From Bradyrhizobium sp. CCBAU 051011 (GTDB lineage Bacteria; Pseudomonadota; Alphaproteobacteria; Rhizobiales; Xanthobacteraceae): a DNA stretch of 64,000 nucleotides. The notes below the pieces were generated by a model. The model ran no database searches. It was not told the DNA's origin and saw only the letters and a list, made by a program, of their open reading frames with translations. Within the stretch, counting starts at the first letter, position 1. Every line of letters starts with the position of its first letter. The stretch spans positions 1,902,501 through 1,966,500 of the forward strand of contig NZ_CP022222.1 of NCBI RefSeq assembly GCF_009930815.1, read 5' to 3'. Shown here piece by piece: positions 9,025-16,935 of the stretch. The translations under genes were made by a program, and so were the position numbers.

Positions 9025-9285
9025 TCAGTAGCGCGCGGCGACGAGCGGCTGCGGGGTGAAGTGGTAGTTCACGCCGAACTTCACGAGGTGCAGGTCCTAG
9101 TTGATCTTGCTGGCCGTCGCGTTGAGCTGGGTGCCGGCGCCGAACCCCCCCGCCCGAAGCGATCCCGTTGAACTGGACCTGCTGCGCGAACATCCTGATG
9201 TAATCGTATTCGGCCTTGACCGACCAGTTCGGCGCGAAGGCATATTCGGCGCCGGGGCGCCACTCCATCCGTCGCCGCTGCGAAA
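9025..9285 (-). pseudogene. Remnant of an outer-membrane beta-barrel protein gene
   Basis: The minus strand encodes the C-terminal part of an Omp25/OmpA-like barrel: WRPGAEYAFAPNWSVKAEYD in one frame, then, after a frame change at a run of C near 9138-9150, NATASKIN, an in-frame stop, and DLHLVKFGVNYHFTP ending in aromatic Tyr before the stop at 9025. The N-terminal two-thirds is missing: the match fades at about 9285, just before the caspase-like gene. One frameshift, one internal stop and a truncation make this clearly dead. The family assignment rests on the barrel strand pattern and the terminal aromatic residue. Confidence 0.75.
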
Positions 9286-9324
9286 GCAGGGACATCGGGG
9301 ACGGAGGCGCGCGCGATGTCGCCG

Positions 9325-10164
9325 TTACCCGCCGATGCGGACGTCTTCCAGCAGGGACGAGGAAACCTGCGGCACCTGCTCGCCGTCGGAGGCGCGGGAG
9401 ACGGAGATGCGGGTCTTGTTGAAGGCGCTGGCCGCGCCGGACTGCGAATTCAGATTGTTGAGCAGCTCGGTCACCAGCACGCTGTACTGGCCCTTGCCGT
9501 CGTCGGCGACCTTGCCCGGCGTGGCCGAGGTCAGGATCAGCGCGTTCTCCGGCGCCGAGATCGGCGCGAGGCCATGCGAGTAGGAGCGGAAGCGGCGCTC
9601 ATAGGGGTTGCGGCGGGAAGCATCGACGACGACGAGCTTGGCCTTGGCGCCCTTCTCGGTCATCGTATCAAGCACCTGCTCGATGCTGACGCCGTCGCGG
9701 CGAACGTCGCCTTCCTTCCAGATCGCGGCATCGACCGGGATCATAAAGCTCTCGCGGCCGACCTGGACGCCGTAGCCGCCGAAGAACAGCATCGCCACGG
9801 TGTCCGGCTTGATCTTGTCTTTCAGGCGGGCGACGGCGCGGGCCATGTCGTCCTTGGTGGCGTCCTCGACCACGTCGACGTCGAAACCCTTGGCACGCAG
9901 CGCAGCCGTGAGGCCGCGAGCGTCGTTGATGGGCTGGGACAACGGCGCTGACGCATCCGGATAATGGCCGTTGCCGATCACCAGCGCGACGCGGTTGCCG
10001 GTGGTGCCGATCGAGCCGGTCTGCTCGGTGCCGATCGCCTTGGCAACGTCGAGCGAACGCTTGTTCAGCGCGGCATGGGCGCCGATCGCCAGCGACACCA
10101 GGCCGACGAACGCCACGGCAATGGTGACGCTGCGGCGGGAAATGTGGAGCTGACCGAGGTTCAT
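9325..10164 (-). CDS. Caspase-like (peptidase C14) protein, catalytic dyad replaced
   Basis: A 279-residue protein with a membrane anchor (about 14-30) and a caspase-type p20 domain: RVALVIGNGHYP (about 58-69), INDARGLTAALRAKGFDV, then the two catalytic regions. Where active orthocaspases have a His in a GHG motif, this has Tyr131 (FFGGYGVQV). Where they have Cys in DAC, it has Ser183 (VVVDASRRNP). It is therefore probably not a cysteine protease and may act as a binding or regulatory pseudoenzyme. The start is the ATG at 10164; the frame runs upstream to 10236 without family character. The gene stands alone, divergent from the 10542 gene. Confidence 0.85.
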   Translation of the reverse strand: MNLGQLHISRRSVTIAVAFVGLVSLAIGAHAALNKRSLDVAKAIGTEQTGSIGTTGNRVALVIGNGHYPDASAPLSQPINDARGLTAALRAKGFDVDVVEDATKDDMARAVARLKDKIKPDTVAMLFFGGYGVQVGRESFMIPVDAAIWKEGDVRRDGVSIEQVLDTMTEKGAKAKLVVVDASRRNPYERRFRSYSHGLAPISAPENALILTSATPGKVADDGKGQYSVLVTELLNNLNSQSGAASAFNKTRISVSRASDGEQVPQVSSSLLEDVRIGG

Positions 10165-10541
10165 CGCGTTACCATTCCCAAGTTTCTGTCTGAAGGCGCC
10201 AAGCAAGACCGCGCCAGTTAGTCGCGTGAGCAGCATTCAGGTTTGAAGGGGTTGCAAGGTGTGTGCCGTCCAATTGCGCTCAATTTGCGGCACCGCAACA
10301 ACCCGGCTTTTAGCCTGTCAGCCCCTCCCGAACAACCTCATTTGATGCATGGAGCCGCCCGCGACAGACTATGGATAAAGGTTAAGATTTCCTATGTGAC
10401 CTACATCACCGTTTGTGTTTTCTGCGGATTTGTATAGTTTTCAAGGGCTTGCAGGCCCGATCCGGCCGGCGGTGGCCGCGTTAAGCTATTTGCCATGCTC
10501 AACGCGGCCCTCCCTTCACCGTTCCGGCGGAAAGAAACTGC
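10165..10541. other. Divergent intergenic region without a gene
   Basis: About 377 bases between two divergent genes. It is richer in A and T around 10370-10440 than its surroundings, as expected for promoters, but I cannot point to a convincing -35/-10 pair. Short ORFs here show no protein character. Confidence 0.5.
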
Positions 10542-12272
10542 ATGGGTTTTCACACCATCGCCGGCGCCGCATTTCGGGCGCTGACCGCGCGGAAAGACGG
10601 CCCGTCGCTCTACGACGTCTGCGATCCCGTGCTGCTGAAATACCGCGGCGGCGACCCGCATCTGGGGAAGTTCTATCGTACCGCGCTCGGCAACCCGGCG
10701 CTGCGGCCGCTGCTACGGCGGACCGGGTTACCCTCCTTACGCGATGAGAAGCGGCTCGGCGCCTTGCGCGAGGCGCTGGTCCGGGCGCGCGACGATGCCG
10801 AGCCGGACTGGGCCGCGGTTGGGCAGCCGATCGCCGAGCTGATGGCCGACATCGACGTCCGCCACCCTTCCCCGCCCCACCTGAAGGCGCCGGCGCAGAT
10901 GCCCGATGCCGGCGAGATCGACCGGGTGATCCGCCGCTGCGGCGCGCATTTGCTGCGCTCGTTCGCCAGGAACGGCTTCATCCCGACCTATGCCGCCTTC
11001 AACCTGATCGGCGACCCTGACATGGGCGGGCGCGAAATGCTGATGGCGCTGACCGGGCTGAATTCGCGCGGCTACAAGAACTCGACGCTCTTGTTCAGCC
11101 TGGCGCGGATCTTCATCGCACATTCGCCGGCGCGCGCGCTGATCAACCCGCCCTGGCGGGGGATCGCCGAGCCGATGTGGGAACCGGTGCAGATCCGCCA
11201 TCGCTCGGCCTATTATGATGCCTTCTTCACCGAAGCGCTGCTGAGCTACCTCGAGACCGGGCTGGCGTCTGCCGAAGAGACCGCGGCCTCAAAGCGCGCC
11301 ATCGACGAGATGGTGGATTTCTGCCTGAAGACCTCGGCCGAGGAAGTGCCCTCGCATGACGGCTCGACGGTGCGGGTGATCACCGCGCTGGCGCCATTGC
11401 CGCACCCGCGCTTCTCGCGCTTCTTCGCCCAGATCAAGCAGGACTTAGGCTTCGGCATCTACGTACCGGATTGCGACACCACCGCGTGCTCGTTCTCGGC
11501 AGCAACGCAGGCGGGCTCGACCGATCCGATCCTCGACCAGCCACTCCTGGACTTCTACCGCGGCTACCAGGTGCGCGAGGGCGCCAACGAGCCGCGCGTC
11601 ACCGTGCCCCTCAACGACAATATCGATTACGAGGGCGGCGTCGTCACCTGGATCGACAATATCAAGGGCGAGCGCCCCTACGGCAACGACCTCGATCCCA
11701 CGCTCAATCTCGACATTCTCGAAGTCTCTTTCCGCAATCTCAAGCGCTGGAAGATCCTGGAGACGCCGCAGCGGCTGGAGACCGTGCATCGCATCCTCGG
11801 CTTCCAGCGGCGGCTCGCCGAAAGCGGCGCCTTCGCCGAGCCGCGCTCGCACATCTATTACCTGCCGGAATTGTACTCCGCCTATTTCGGCCGCTGCCAT
11901 GCCGCGTTCATGGCATTGCCCGAGGCCGCGCGGCGGGCGATCGATCCGAACGGCGCGTTCGAATTCATCCGGGGCAAGGTGCTCGACTATGTCGAGACTG
12001 AGCTGATCGCGCGCGAGATGAACCCGTTCGACGCCGCGCTGGCGCTGATGGCGCTGGCGCATCTCGGCGCCGACGTCTCGACGTTTGCGCCGGCGCTCAA
12101 CTGCATCGTTGCCCAGTTCGGCGAAGGCGGCCGACACGGGCCGTACCGCGCCTATGAATGGAACAAGATGAAGACGCCGACGCGGATTCTGGTCGGCGGC
12201 CCCGAAGTGACGTCAGCGTTCGTGCTGATGGGCCTGGCGCTGGCGAAAAGGGCGATGGCGAAGAAGTCGTAG
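10542..12272 (+). CDS. Unknown 576-residue protein with DCDTT motif (class II terpene-cyclase-like?)
   Basis: I do not firmly recognise this protein. It is largely helical, with no signal peptide or membrane segment. At residues 310-314, inside YVPDCDTTACSFSAA, lies a DxDTT motif. Class II terpene cyclases protonate their substrate with a DxDD or DxDTT motif in a similar setting, and the length matches two-domain (beta-gamma) bacterial class II cyclases. Against this, the usual QW repeats are not obvious and no prenyltransferase or squalene-pathway gene is near. Start ATG 10542 follows GGCGGAAAG. It is followed 187 bases later by a secreted nuclease gene, with a palindromic repeat between them. 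A cyclase role is inference only. Confidence 0.6.
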   Translation: MGFHTIAGAAFRALTARKDGPSLYDVCDPVLLKYRGGDPHLGKFYRTALGNPALRPLLRRTGLPSLRDEKRLGALREALVRARDDAEPDWAAVGQPIAELMADIDVRHPSPPHLKAPAQMPDAGEIDRVIRRCGAHLLRSFARNGFIPTYAAFNLIGDPDMGGREMLMALTGLNSRGYKNSTLLFSLARIFIAHSPARALINPPWRGIAEPMWEPVQIRHRSAYYDAFFTEALLSYLETGLASAEETAASKRAIDEMVDFCLKTSAEEVPSHDGSTVRVITALAPLPHPRFSRFFAQIKQDLGFGIYVPDCDTTACSFSAATQAGSTDPILDQPLLDFYRGYQVREGANEPRVTVPLNDNIDYEGGVVTWIDNIKGERPYGNDLDPTLNLDILEVSFRNLKRWKILETPQRLETVHRILGFQRRLAESGAFAEPRSHIYYLPELYSAYFGRCHAAFMALPEAARRAIDPNGAFEFIRGKVLDYVETELIAREMNPFDAALALMALAHLGADVSTFAPALNCIVAQFGEGGRHGPYRAYEWNKMKTPTRILVGGPEVTSAFVLMGLALAKRAMAKKS

Positions 12273-12273
12273 T

Positions 12274-12361
12274 CGTAGGGTGGGTTAGGCGAAGCCGTAG
12301 CCCACCACCTCAGGCGCGGTGCAAGTTTCGGTGGGTTACGCTTCGCTAACCCCCCCTACAT
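12274..12361. repeat. Dispersed palindromic repeat, GGGTGGG type (copy 3)
   Basis: Opens TAGGGTGGGTTAGGCGAAGC and closes GCTTCGCTAACCCCCCCTAC, an imperfect inverted pair around a short centre. Sits between two plus-strand genes, 2 bases after the upstream stop codon. Confidence 0.6.
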
Positions 12362-12459
12362 TCCGATGACGGGAAGTTGAAAGCGATGCGACGTCCCTGC
12401 ACTGGCAAGCTGGCCCCATTGTCCGCACAATCCGCATCATTGCTTTGCCGGGATTGCCG

Positions 12460-13191
12460 ATGAAACTATGGACGTTGCTTGCTGCCATCGTGCTGCTCTC
12501 GCTCCCTGCCGTCTCCCACGCGGCCGACATCACCGGCGTTCCGAAAATCCGTGAAGGCGATCAGCTCCAGATCGGCAACCACCGCATCCGCCTCGGCGGC
12601 ATCGACGCGCCGGCCGTCGATCAGCTCTGCCTCAATACCAAGGCCGAGCGCTGGACCTGCGGCGCGGCGGCACGCGACGAGCTGACAAAACACTTCGGCA
12701 ACAAGAGCTGGACCTGCCAGACCAGGGGCGCGGTCGATCGCCGCGGCCGCATCGTGGCGCGCTGCCAGGCGGACGGCGAGGACATCCAGAAATGGCTGGT
12801 GTCGAACGGCTGGGCGCTGGCGCTGACGCGGATCTCGCGCGATTACGAGGCGGACGAAAAGGCCGCGCGCGAAGCCAAGGTCGGGATGTGGCAAGGCGCG
12901 TTCATCGCGCCGTGGGATTGGCGCATCCGCAACAAGAAGACCGCCATTCTCGGCGCCGTTACACCGCCGGAAAATGCCAGGGCGGTCCTGCTGGCATCGG
13001 CATCCGGCCCGGTCGCGCCATCGCCGGACTGCACCATCAAGGGCAACGTCAACCGCTCCGGCGAATGTATCTATCATCAGCCGACCAGCCGCTGGTATGC
13101 GAAGATCGAGATGAAGATTTCAAAGGGCACGCGCTGGTTCTGCTCGGTTGAGGAGGCCGAAGCCGCCGGCTGTCGCGAGACGCGGCGGTAG
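12460..13191 (+). CDS. Secreted thermonuclease-like (SNase) protein
   Basis: A 243-residue protein with a Sec signal peptide ending near SHAADI. Residues about 30-150 match the staphylococcal nuclease fold: HRIRLGGIDAP, a cysteine-containing stretch, DRRGRIVARC and WLVSNGWALALTRIS. Arg residues equivalent to the catalytic ones appear in RIRLGG and DRRGR. A C-terminal tail with paired cysteines (CTIKGNVN, GECIYH, WFCSVEEA, AAGC) follows; proteins of this layout are often labelled ExoI-like in rhizobia. It probably cleaves nucleic acid outside the cytoplasm. I chose ATG 12460 over the TTG at 12445 because it begins directly at a Lys-containing signal peptide. Confidence 0.85.
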   Translation: MKLWTLLAAIVLLSLPAVSHAADITGVPKIREGDQLQIGNHRIRLGGIDAPAVDQLCLNTKAERWTCGAAARDELTKHFGNKSWTCQTRGAVDRRGRIVARCQADGEDIQKWLVSNGWALALTRISRDYEADEKAAREAKVGMWQGAFIAPWDWRIRNKKTAILGAVTPPENARAVLLASASGPVAPSPDCTIKGNVNRSGECIYHQPTSRWYAKIEMKISKGTRWFCSVEEAEAAGCRETRR

Positions 13192-13202
13192 TTTTTTTCT
13201 TA

Positions 13203-13347
13203 CCTCGCCCCGCTTGCGGGGAGAGGTCGGATCACATCGACAGATGTGATCCGGGTGAGGGGGTACAGGTCTGTCCATTGGCATCAGAATTCGCGGAGAG
13301 AGCCCCTCACGCCGACCCTCTCCCCGCGAAGAGCGGGGAGAGGGAGA
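13203..13347. repeat. Palindromic repeat block with CCCCGC/GCGGGG stems
   Basis: Contains three inverted pairs: CTCGCCCCGCTTGCGGGGAG; GGATCACATC pairing with GATGTGATCC; and CTCTCCCCGCGAAGAGCGGGGAGAG. The last stem ends in AGGGAGA, which is placed as the ribosome binding site of the next gene (GTG 13358), so the repeat may influence its translation. Confidence 0.65.
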
Positions 13348-13357
13348 ACGAACTGGA

Positions 13358-14200
13358 GTGCCGGATAATCCAACCGATCAACAATCGCGACCGCCGTTGA
13401 AGAAACGCGGCGGATGGCGGCGCGCCTTGTTGCTCGCCCTCGTCATCCTCGGCGGCTACGGTCTGCTCGCCTATCTGGTGCTGCCGGGTTTCTGGACACA
13501 CTACGAGCATCAGCGCGGGCTCGCCGAGATGCCGATGGTGACGCGCACGGCGCAAGGTATTCCCGGCGATCCCATGAATGTCGGGTTGATCGGCGAGCTC
13601 GGCGAAGTCGTCTGCGCGATGCATGCGGCCGGCTGGTATCCGGCCGACCGGATCACACTGAAATCCTCGATCGAGATCATCGGCAGCGTGCTGCTCGATC
13701 GTCCCTACAAGGAGGCGCCGGTGAGCAATCTCTATTATCTCGGCCGCCGCGAGGACTTGGCCTTTGAAAAACCGATCGGGACCAGCGCCGACCGCCGCAA
13801 TCATGTGCGCTACTGGAAAGTGCTGGAGAGCGGCGAGGAGAAGCGCCCGGTCTGGCTCGGCGCCGCAACGGAAGATCGCGGCGTCGGCGTCAGCCGATAT
13901 ACCGGCGCGGTCACGCATCACATCAGCCCCGATCTCGACGCCGAGCGCGCATTGCTTGCGGCTGATTTGGAAAATGCCGGCATGGTGGAGGCGAAATACC
14001 AGGTCACGGGCATCGGGCCGACACTCGCGGGGCGCAATGGCGGCGGCGACCCCTATTACACCGACGGCGAAATCTGGGTGCTGCGGCTGGTGGAAGCCTG
14101 CAAGAAGCGCGAGGGACCCGCGGTGACGATCCCAAGCCCACCGGCGACCGCATTGAAGGACCAGATCTGGCGCGCGATCGCGGACGCGGTGGGAAAATAA
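13358..14200 (+). CDS. LssY C-terminal-domain protein, membrane anchored
   Basis: A 280-residue protein starting at GTG, with a cytoplasmic basic head (KKRGGWRR), one transmembrane helix (about 22-44) and a large outer domain. That domain resembles the LssY C-terminal domain: GDPMNVGLIGELGEVVCAMH, then WYPADRITL and PVSNLYYLGRREDLAFE. The family is defined by association with type I secretion and PAP2-type proteins, but its biochemical role is unknown. The ribosome binding site lies inside the preceding palindromic repeat. No secretion genes are adjacent. Confidence 0.75.
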   Translation: MPDNPTDQQSRPPLKKRGGWRRALLLALVILGGYGLLAYLVLPGFWTHYEHQRGLAEMPMVTRTAQGIPGDPMNVGLIGELGEVVCAMHAAGWYPADRITLKSSIEIIGSVLLDRPYKEAPVSNLYYLGRREDLAFEKPIGTSADRRNHVRYWKVLESGEEKRPVWLGAATEDRGVGVSRYTGAVTHHISPDLDAERALLAADLENAGMVEAKYQVTGIGPTLAGRNGGGDPYYTDGEIWVLRLVEACKKREGPAVTIPSPPATALKDQIWRAIADAVGK

Positions 14201-14260
14201 CGTGCCGAGCAAGTGCGAGGCGCGGAGCAATCAGAGCAATTTGATCTTTTTTGCTACTCT

Positions 14261-14289
14261 GGATTGCTTCGCTGCGCTCGCAATGACGG
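14261..14289. repeat. Half copy of the GATTGCTTCGC/GCAATGACG repeat
   Basis: GGATTGCTTCGCTGCGCTCG followed by CAATGACGG; a full copy is at 19849-19932. It lies in the leader of the aminotransferase gene. Confidence 0.5.
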
Positions 14290-14360
14290 CTCCGATCGAA
14301 TATTATCTGGCCGAACCTCACGCCTCGATTCCGCGTGCTTGCCCATAAGGAAAACCAACA

Positions 14361-15545
14361 ATGACCGTTCGCGCGGGCCGGGAGTTTCTGGCCATCCCGG
14401 GACCCACCACCATGCCCGACGAGGTGCTGCAGGCGATGCATCGCCCGGCGCTCGACATCTATTCCGATCAGATGGTGCAGTTGACCGAAAGCCTGCTCGC
14501 CGATCTATCAAAACTGTTCGCGACCAAAGGGAAATCCTACATCTACATCGCCAACGGCCATGGCGCCTGGGAGGCCACACTCTCCAACGTGCTGTCGCGC
14601 GGCGACAAGGTGCTGGTGCTGGAAAGCGGACGCTTTGCGATCGGCTGGGGCCAGGCTGCGGCCGCGATGGGCGCCGAGGTCGAGGTGCTTAAGGGCGACT
14701 GGCGTCGCGCGGTCCGTGCGGGCGAGGTCGAGGCGCGGCTGAGACAGGACAAGGATCACAGCATCAAGGCGATCGTCGCCGTGCAGGTCGATACGGCTTC
14801 CGGCGCCTATAACGATATCGAGGCGATCGGCAAGGCGATCAAATCGACGGGACATCCGGCGCTGTTCATGGTCGACACCGTGGCCTCCCTCGGCTGCATG
14901 CCGTTCGAGATGGACAAATGGGGCATCGATGTCGCGATGTCCGGCTCGCAAAAGGGCCTGATGACGCCGCCGGGCTTAGGCTTCGTCGCCGCCAATGAGC
15001 GCGCGCGGCAGGCCCACAAGAAGGCCAATCTGCGGACTCCCTACTGGGACTGGACCGAGCGCGAAGGCAGCGAGCACTACCGCAAATATGCCGGCACCGC
15101 GCCGGTACATTTGCTGTTCGCGCTGCGCAAGGCGATCGACATGTTGCAGACCGAAGGGCTGGAAAATGCCTTTGAGCGCCACCGTCTGCTCGGCGAAGCG
15201 GTGCGCCGCGCGGTAGCGGTCTGGAGCGAGGGCCAGGTGCTCGGCTTCAACATCACCGAGGCCAGTGAGCGCTCCAACACGGTGACGACGGTGACCATGA
15301 ACGGTCACGATCCCATGGCGCTGCAGCGCTACTGCAAGGAGAAATGCGGCGTGGTGCTCGGCACCGGGATCGGCGATTTGTCGGGACAGGCTTTTCGCAT
15401 CGCCCATATGGGCCATGTGAATGCACCGATGATTTTGGGCACGCTCGGCGTGGTCGAAGTCGGCCTCACCGCGCTCGGCATTCCCCACGGCAAGGGCGGA
15501 ACCGAAGCCGCGATCGAATATCTCGGCGAGAACGTCGGGGCGTAA
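14361..15545 (+). CDS. Class V aminotransferase (serine/alanine-glyoxylate type)
   Basis: A 394-residue PLP enzyme. It opens with the family signature FLAIPGPTTMPDEVLQAM, has a phosphate-binding region near IANGHGAWEA, the cofactor-contacting Asp in LFMVDTVASLG, and the Schiff-base Lys in SGSQKGLMTPPG. C-terminal substrate-binding Arg is likely in GQAFRIAHMGH. Members transfer an amino group from serine, alanine or aspartate to glyoxylate and link photorespiratory-type or C1/C2 metabolism to glycine. Start ATG 14361 follows AAGGAAA. It is a single-gene unit; the exact amino donor is not visible. Confidence 0.9.
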   Translation: MTVRAGREFLAIPGPTTMPDEVLQAMHRPALDIYSDQMVQLTESLLADLSKLFATKGKSYIYIANGHGAWEATLSNVLSRGDKVLVLESGRFAIGWGQAAAAMGAEVEVLKGDWRRAVRAGEVEARLRQDKDHSIKAIVAVQVDTASGAYNDIEAIGKAIKSTGHPALFMVDTVASLGCMPFEMDKWGIDVAMSGSQKGLMTPPGLGFVAANERARQAHKKANLRTPYWDWTEREGSEHYRKYAGTAPVHLLFALRKAIDMLQTEGLENAFERHRLLGEAVRRAVAVWSEGQVLGFNITEASERSNTVTTVTMNGHDPMALQRYCKEKCGVVLGTGIGDLSGQAFRIAHMGHVNAPMILGTLGVVEVGLTALGIPHGKGGTEAAIEYLGENVGA

Positions 15546-15557
15546 GTCCGATCTTTG

Positions 15558-15637
15558 GTAGGATGGGTGGAGCGGAGCGATACCCATCAGCGATTTAGTC
15601 CGATTGATGGGTATCGCCGCGCTCCACCCATCCTACG
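15558..15637. repeat. Perfect-ended palindromic repeat (GTAGGATGGGTGGAGCG)
   Basis: GTAGGATGGGTGGAGCGGAG pairs with the complementary CGCGCTCCACCCATCCTAC at the other end, 80 bases in all, with an internal GATACCCATCA/TGATGGGTATC pair. A shorter partial copy (AATGGGTATCGCTTCGCTCC and on) lies at 15731-15761. Both sit between the aminotransferase and the ABC importer genes and may end transcription. Confidence 0.7.
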
Positions 15638-15816
15638 CACTGTCGGCTCTGCGAAACGCGGCGACTCGTGGTCACCATTTCACATGGTGAGAGAGGCCGC
15701 GTCTCCCGTGCCTCTCAGCCGCATCTAAATAATGGGTATCGCTTCGCTCCATCCATCCTACTCTTTCCCAACACGTATTAGTGCGTATACTGGCATACCA
15801 AGCCGGGCGCTGATCC

Positions 15817-16908
15817 GTGCAAGAACAAAGAGTGGGAGTGAGGCGATTGGCGTCCGTTGATTTGCGCGGTCTGACCAAGCGATTTGGCACGCTTGCGGTG
15901 GTCGATAACGTCTCGCTGAAAATCGATCACGGGCAACTGGTCTGCCTGCTCGGCCCGTCCGGCTGCGGCAAGACCACGACGCTGCGGCTGATCGCCGGCT
16001 TCCTGGAACCTTCCGACGGCGAGATCCATGTCGGGGACCGGCTGGTGTCTTCACGCGCGCGCACGCTGCCGCCCGAGCAGCGCAACATGTCGATGATCTT
16101 TCAGAGCTACGCGCTGTGGCCGCACATGACGGCGACGGAAAACATCGTCTACGGCCTGCGCCTGCGCAAGCTCGACCGCGACACCATCGCCAAGAAACTG
16201 GCGGCGATCCTGGCTACGACAAAACTCGAGGCGCTGTCGCAGCGCTATCCCGGCGAACTCTCCGGCGGGCAGCAGCAGCGCGTGGCGTTGGCGCGCGCGC
16301 TGATCGTCGAACCGGAGACGCTGCTGCTCGACGAGCCGCTCTCCAATCTCGACGCGAATTTGCGCGAAGAGATGCGGTTCGAGATTCGCCGGCTGCATGA
16401 CGAATATCGCTACACGACGGTCTATGTCACCCACGACCAGTCCGAGGCCATGACCACGGCCGACCTGATCGCTGTCATGAACGGCGGCCGGATCGACCAG
16501 CTCGGTACGCCTGAAGATATTTACGCGCGGCCGGAATCCGAATTCGTCGCGCGCTTCATCGGCGCCAGTAACGTGATCAAGGGCACCGCGCGCGACGCCA
16601 ACCATGTCTCCTTCGCGGGCGCGACGTTGAAGGTGGTCGGCGCGCCGCTCACAGCGGGCCAAAGCGCCGTGGTCACGATCCGTCAGCACGATATCGGCCT
16701 GTCAACGCAGGCGCCGGCGTCACCGGAGAATGCGATCAAGGCGGTCGTCACGCGGCAGGTCTATCTCGGCGCGGCGCGCGACTACATGGTCGAGGTCGCC
16801 GACGGCACCAGCCTGCGCGCCACCACGCCAACCGAAACCAATGTGCCAAAGGGCAGCGAGGTCTGGCTGACACTCCCACCCGAGCGTTGCCGGGCACTCA
16901 GCCGATAA
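15817..16908 (+). CDS. ABC importer ATP-binding protein (FbpC/PotA type)
   Basis: A 363-residue ATPase. Walker A is GPSGCGKTT, the Q-loop is in MIFQSYALWPH, the signature is LSGGQQQRVALARAL, Walker B is LLLDEPLSNLD and the switch His is in VTHDQSEAM. A C-terminal TOBE regulatory domain (about 285-360) marks the iron/polyamine/phosphonate importer class. Upstream of a possible TTG start at 15847 is GTGGGAGTGAGG, so the first 10 residues may not be made. It powers the permease at 18122 and, with the binding protein at 16936, forms a complete importer. The lead position of the ATPase gene in the operon is slightly unusual. Confidence 0.92.
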   Translation: MQEQRVGVRRLASVDLRGLTKRFGTLAVVDNVSLKIDHGQLVCLLGPSGCGKTTTLRLIAGFLEPSDGEIHVGDRLVSSRARTLPPEQRNMSMIFQSYALWPHMTATENIVYGLRLRKLDRDTIAKKLAAILATTKLEALSQRYPGELSGGQQQRVALARALIVEPETLLLDEPLSNLDANLREEMRFEIRRLHDEYRYTTVYVTHDQSEAMTTADLIAVMNGGRIDQLGTPEDIYARPESEFVARFIGASNVIKGTARDANHVSFAGATLKVVGAPLTAGQSAVVTIRQHDIGLSTQAPASPENAIKAVVTRQVYLGAARDYMVEVADGTSLRATTPTETNVPKGSEVWLTLPPERCRALSR

Positions 16909-16935
16909 CAAGAAACAACAACCCGGGAGGACGCG

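Noticed and set aside
10243..10437. 64-residue ORF in the divergent intergenic region
   Set aside because: No ribosome site, no recognisable features, and it crosses the likely promoters.
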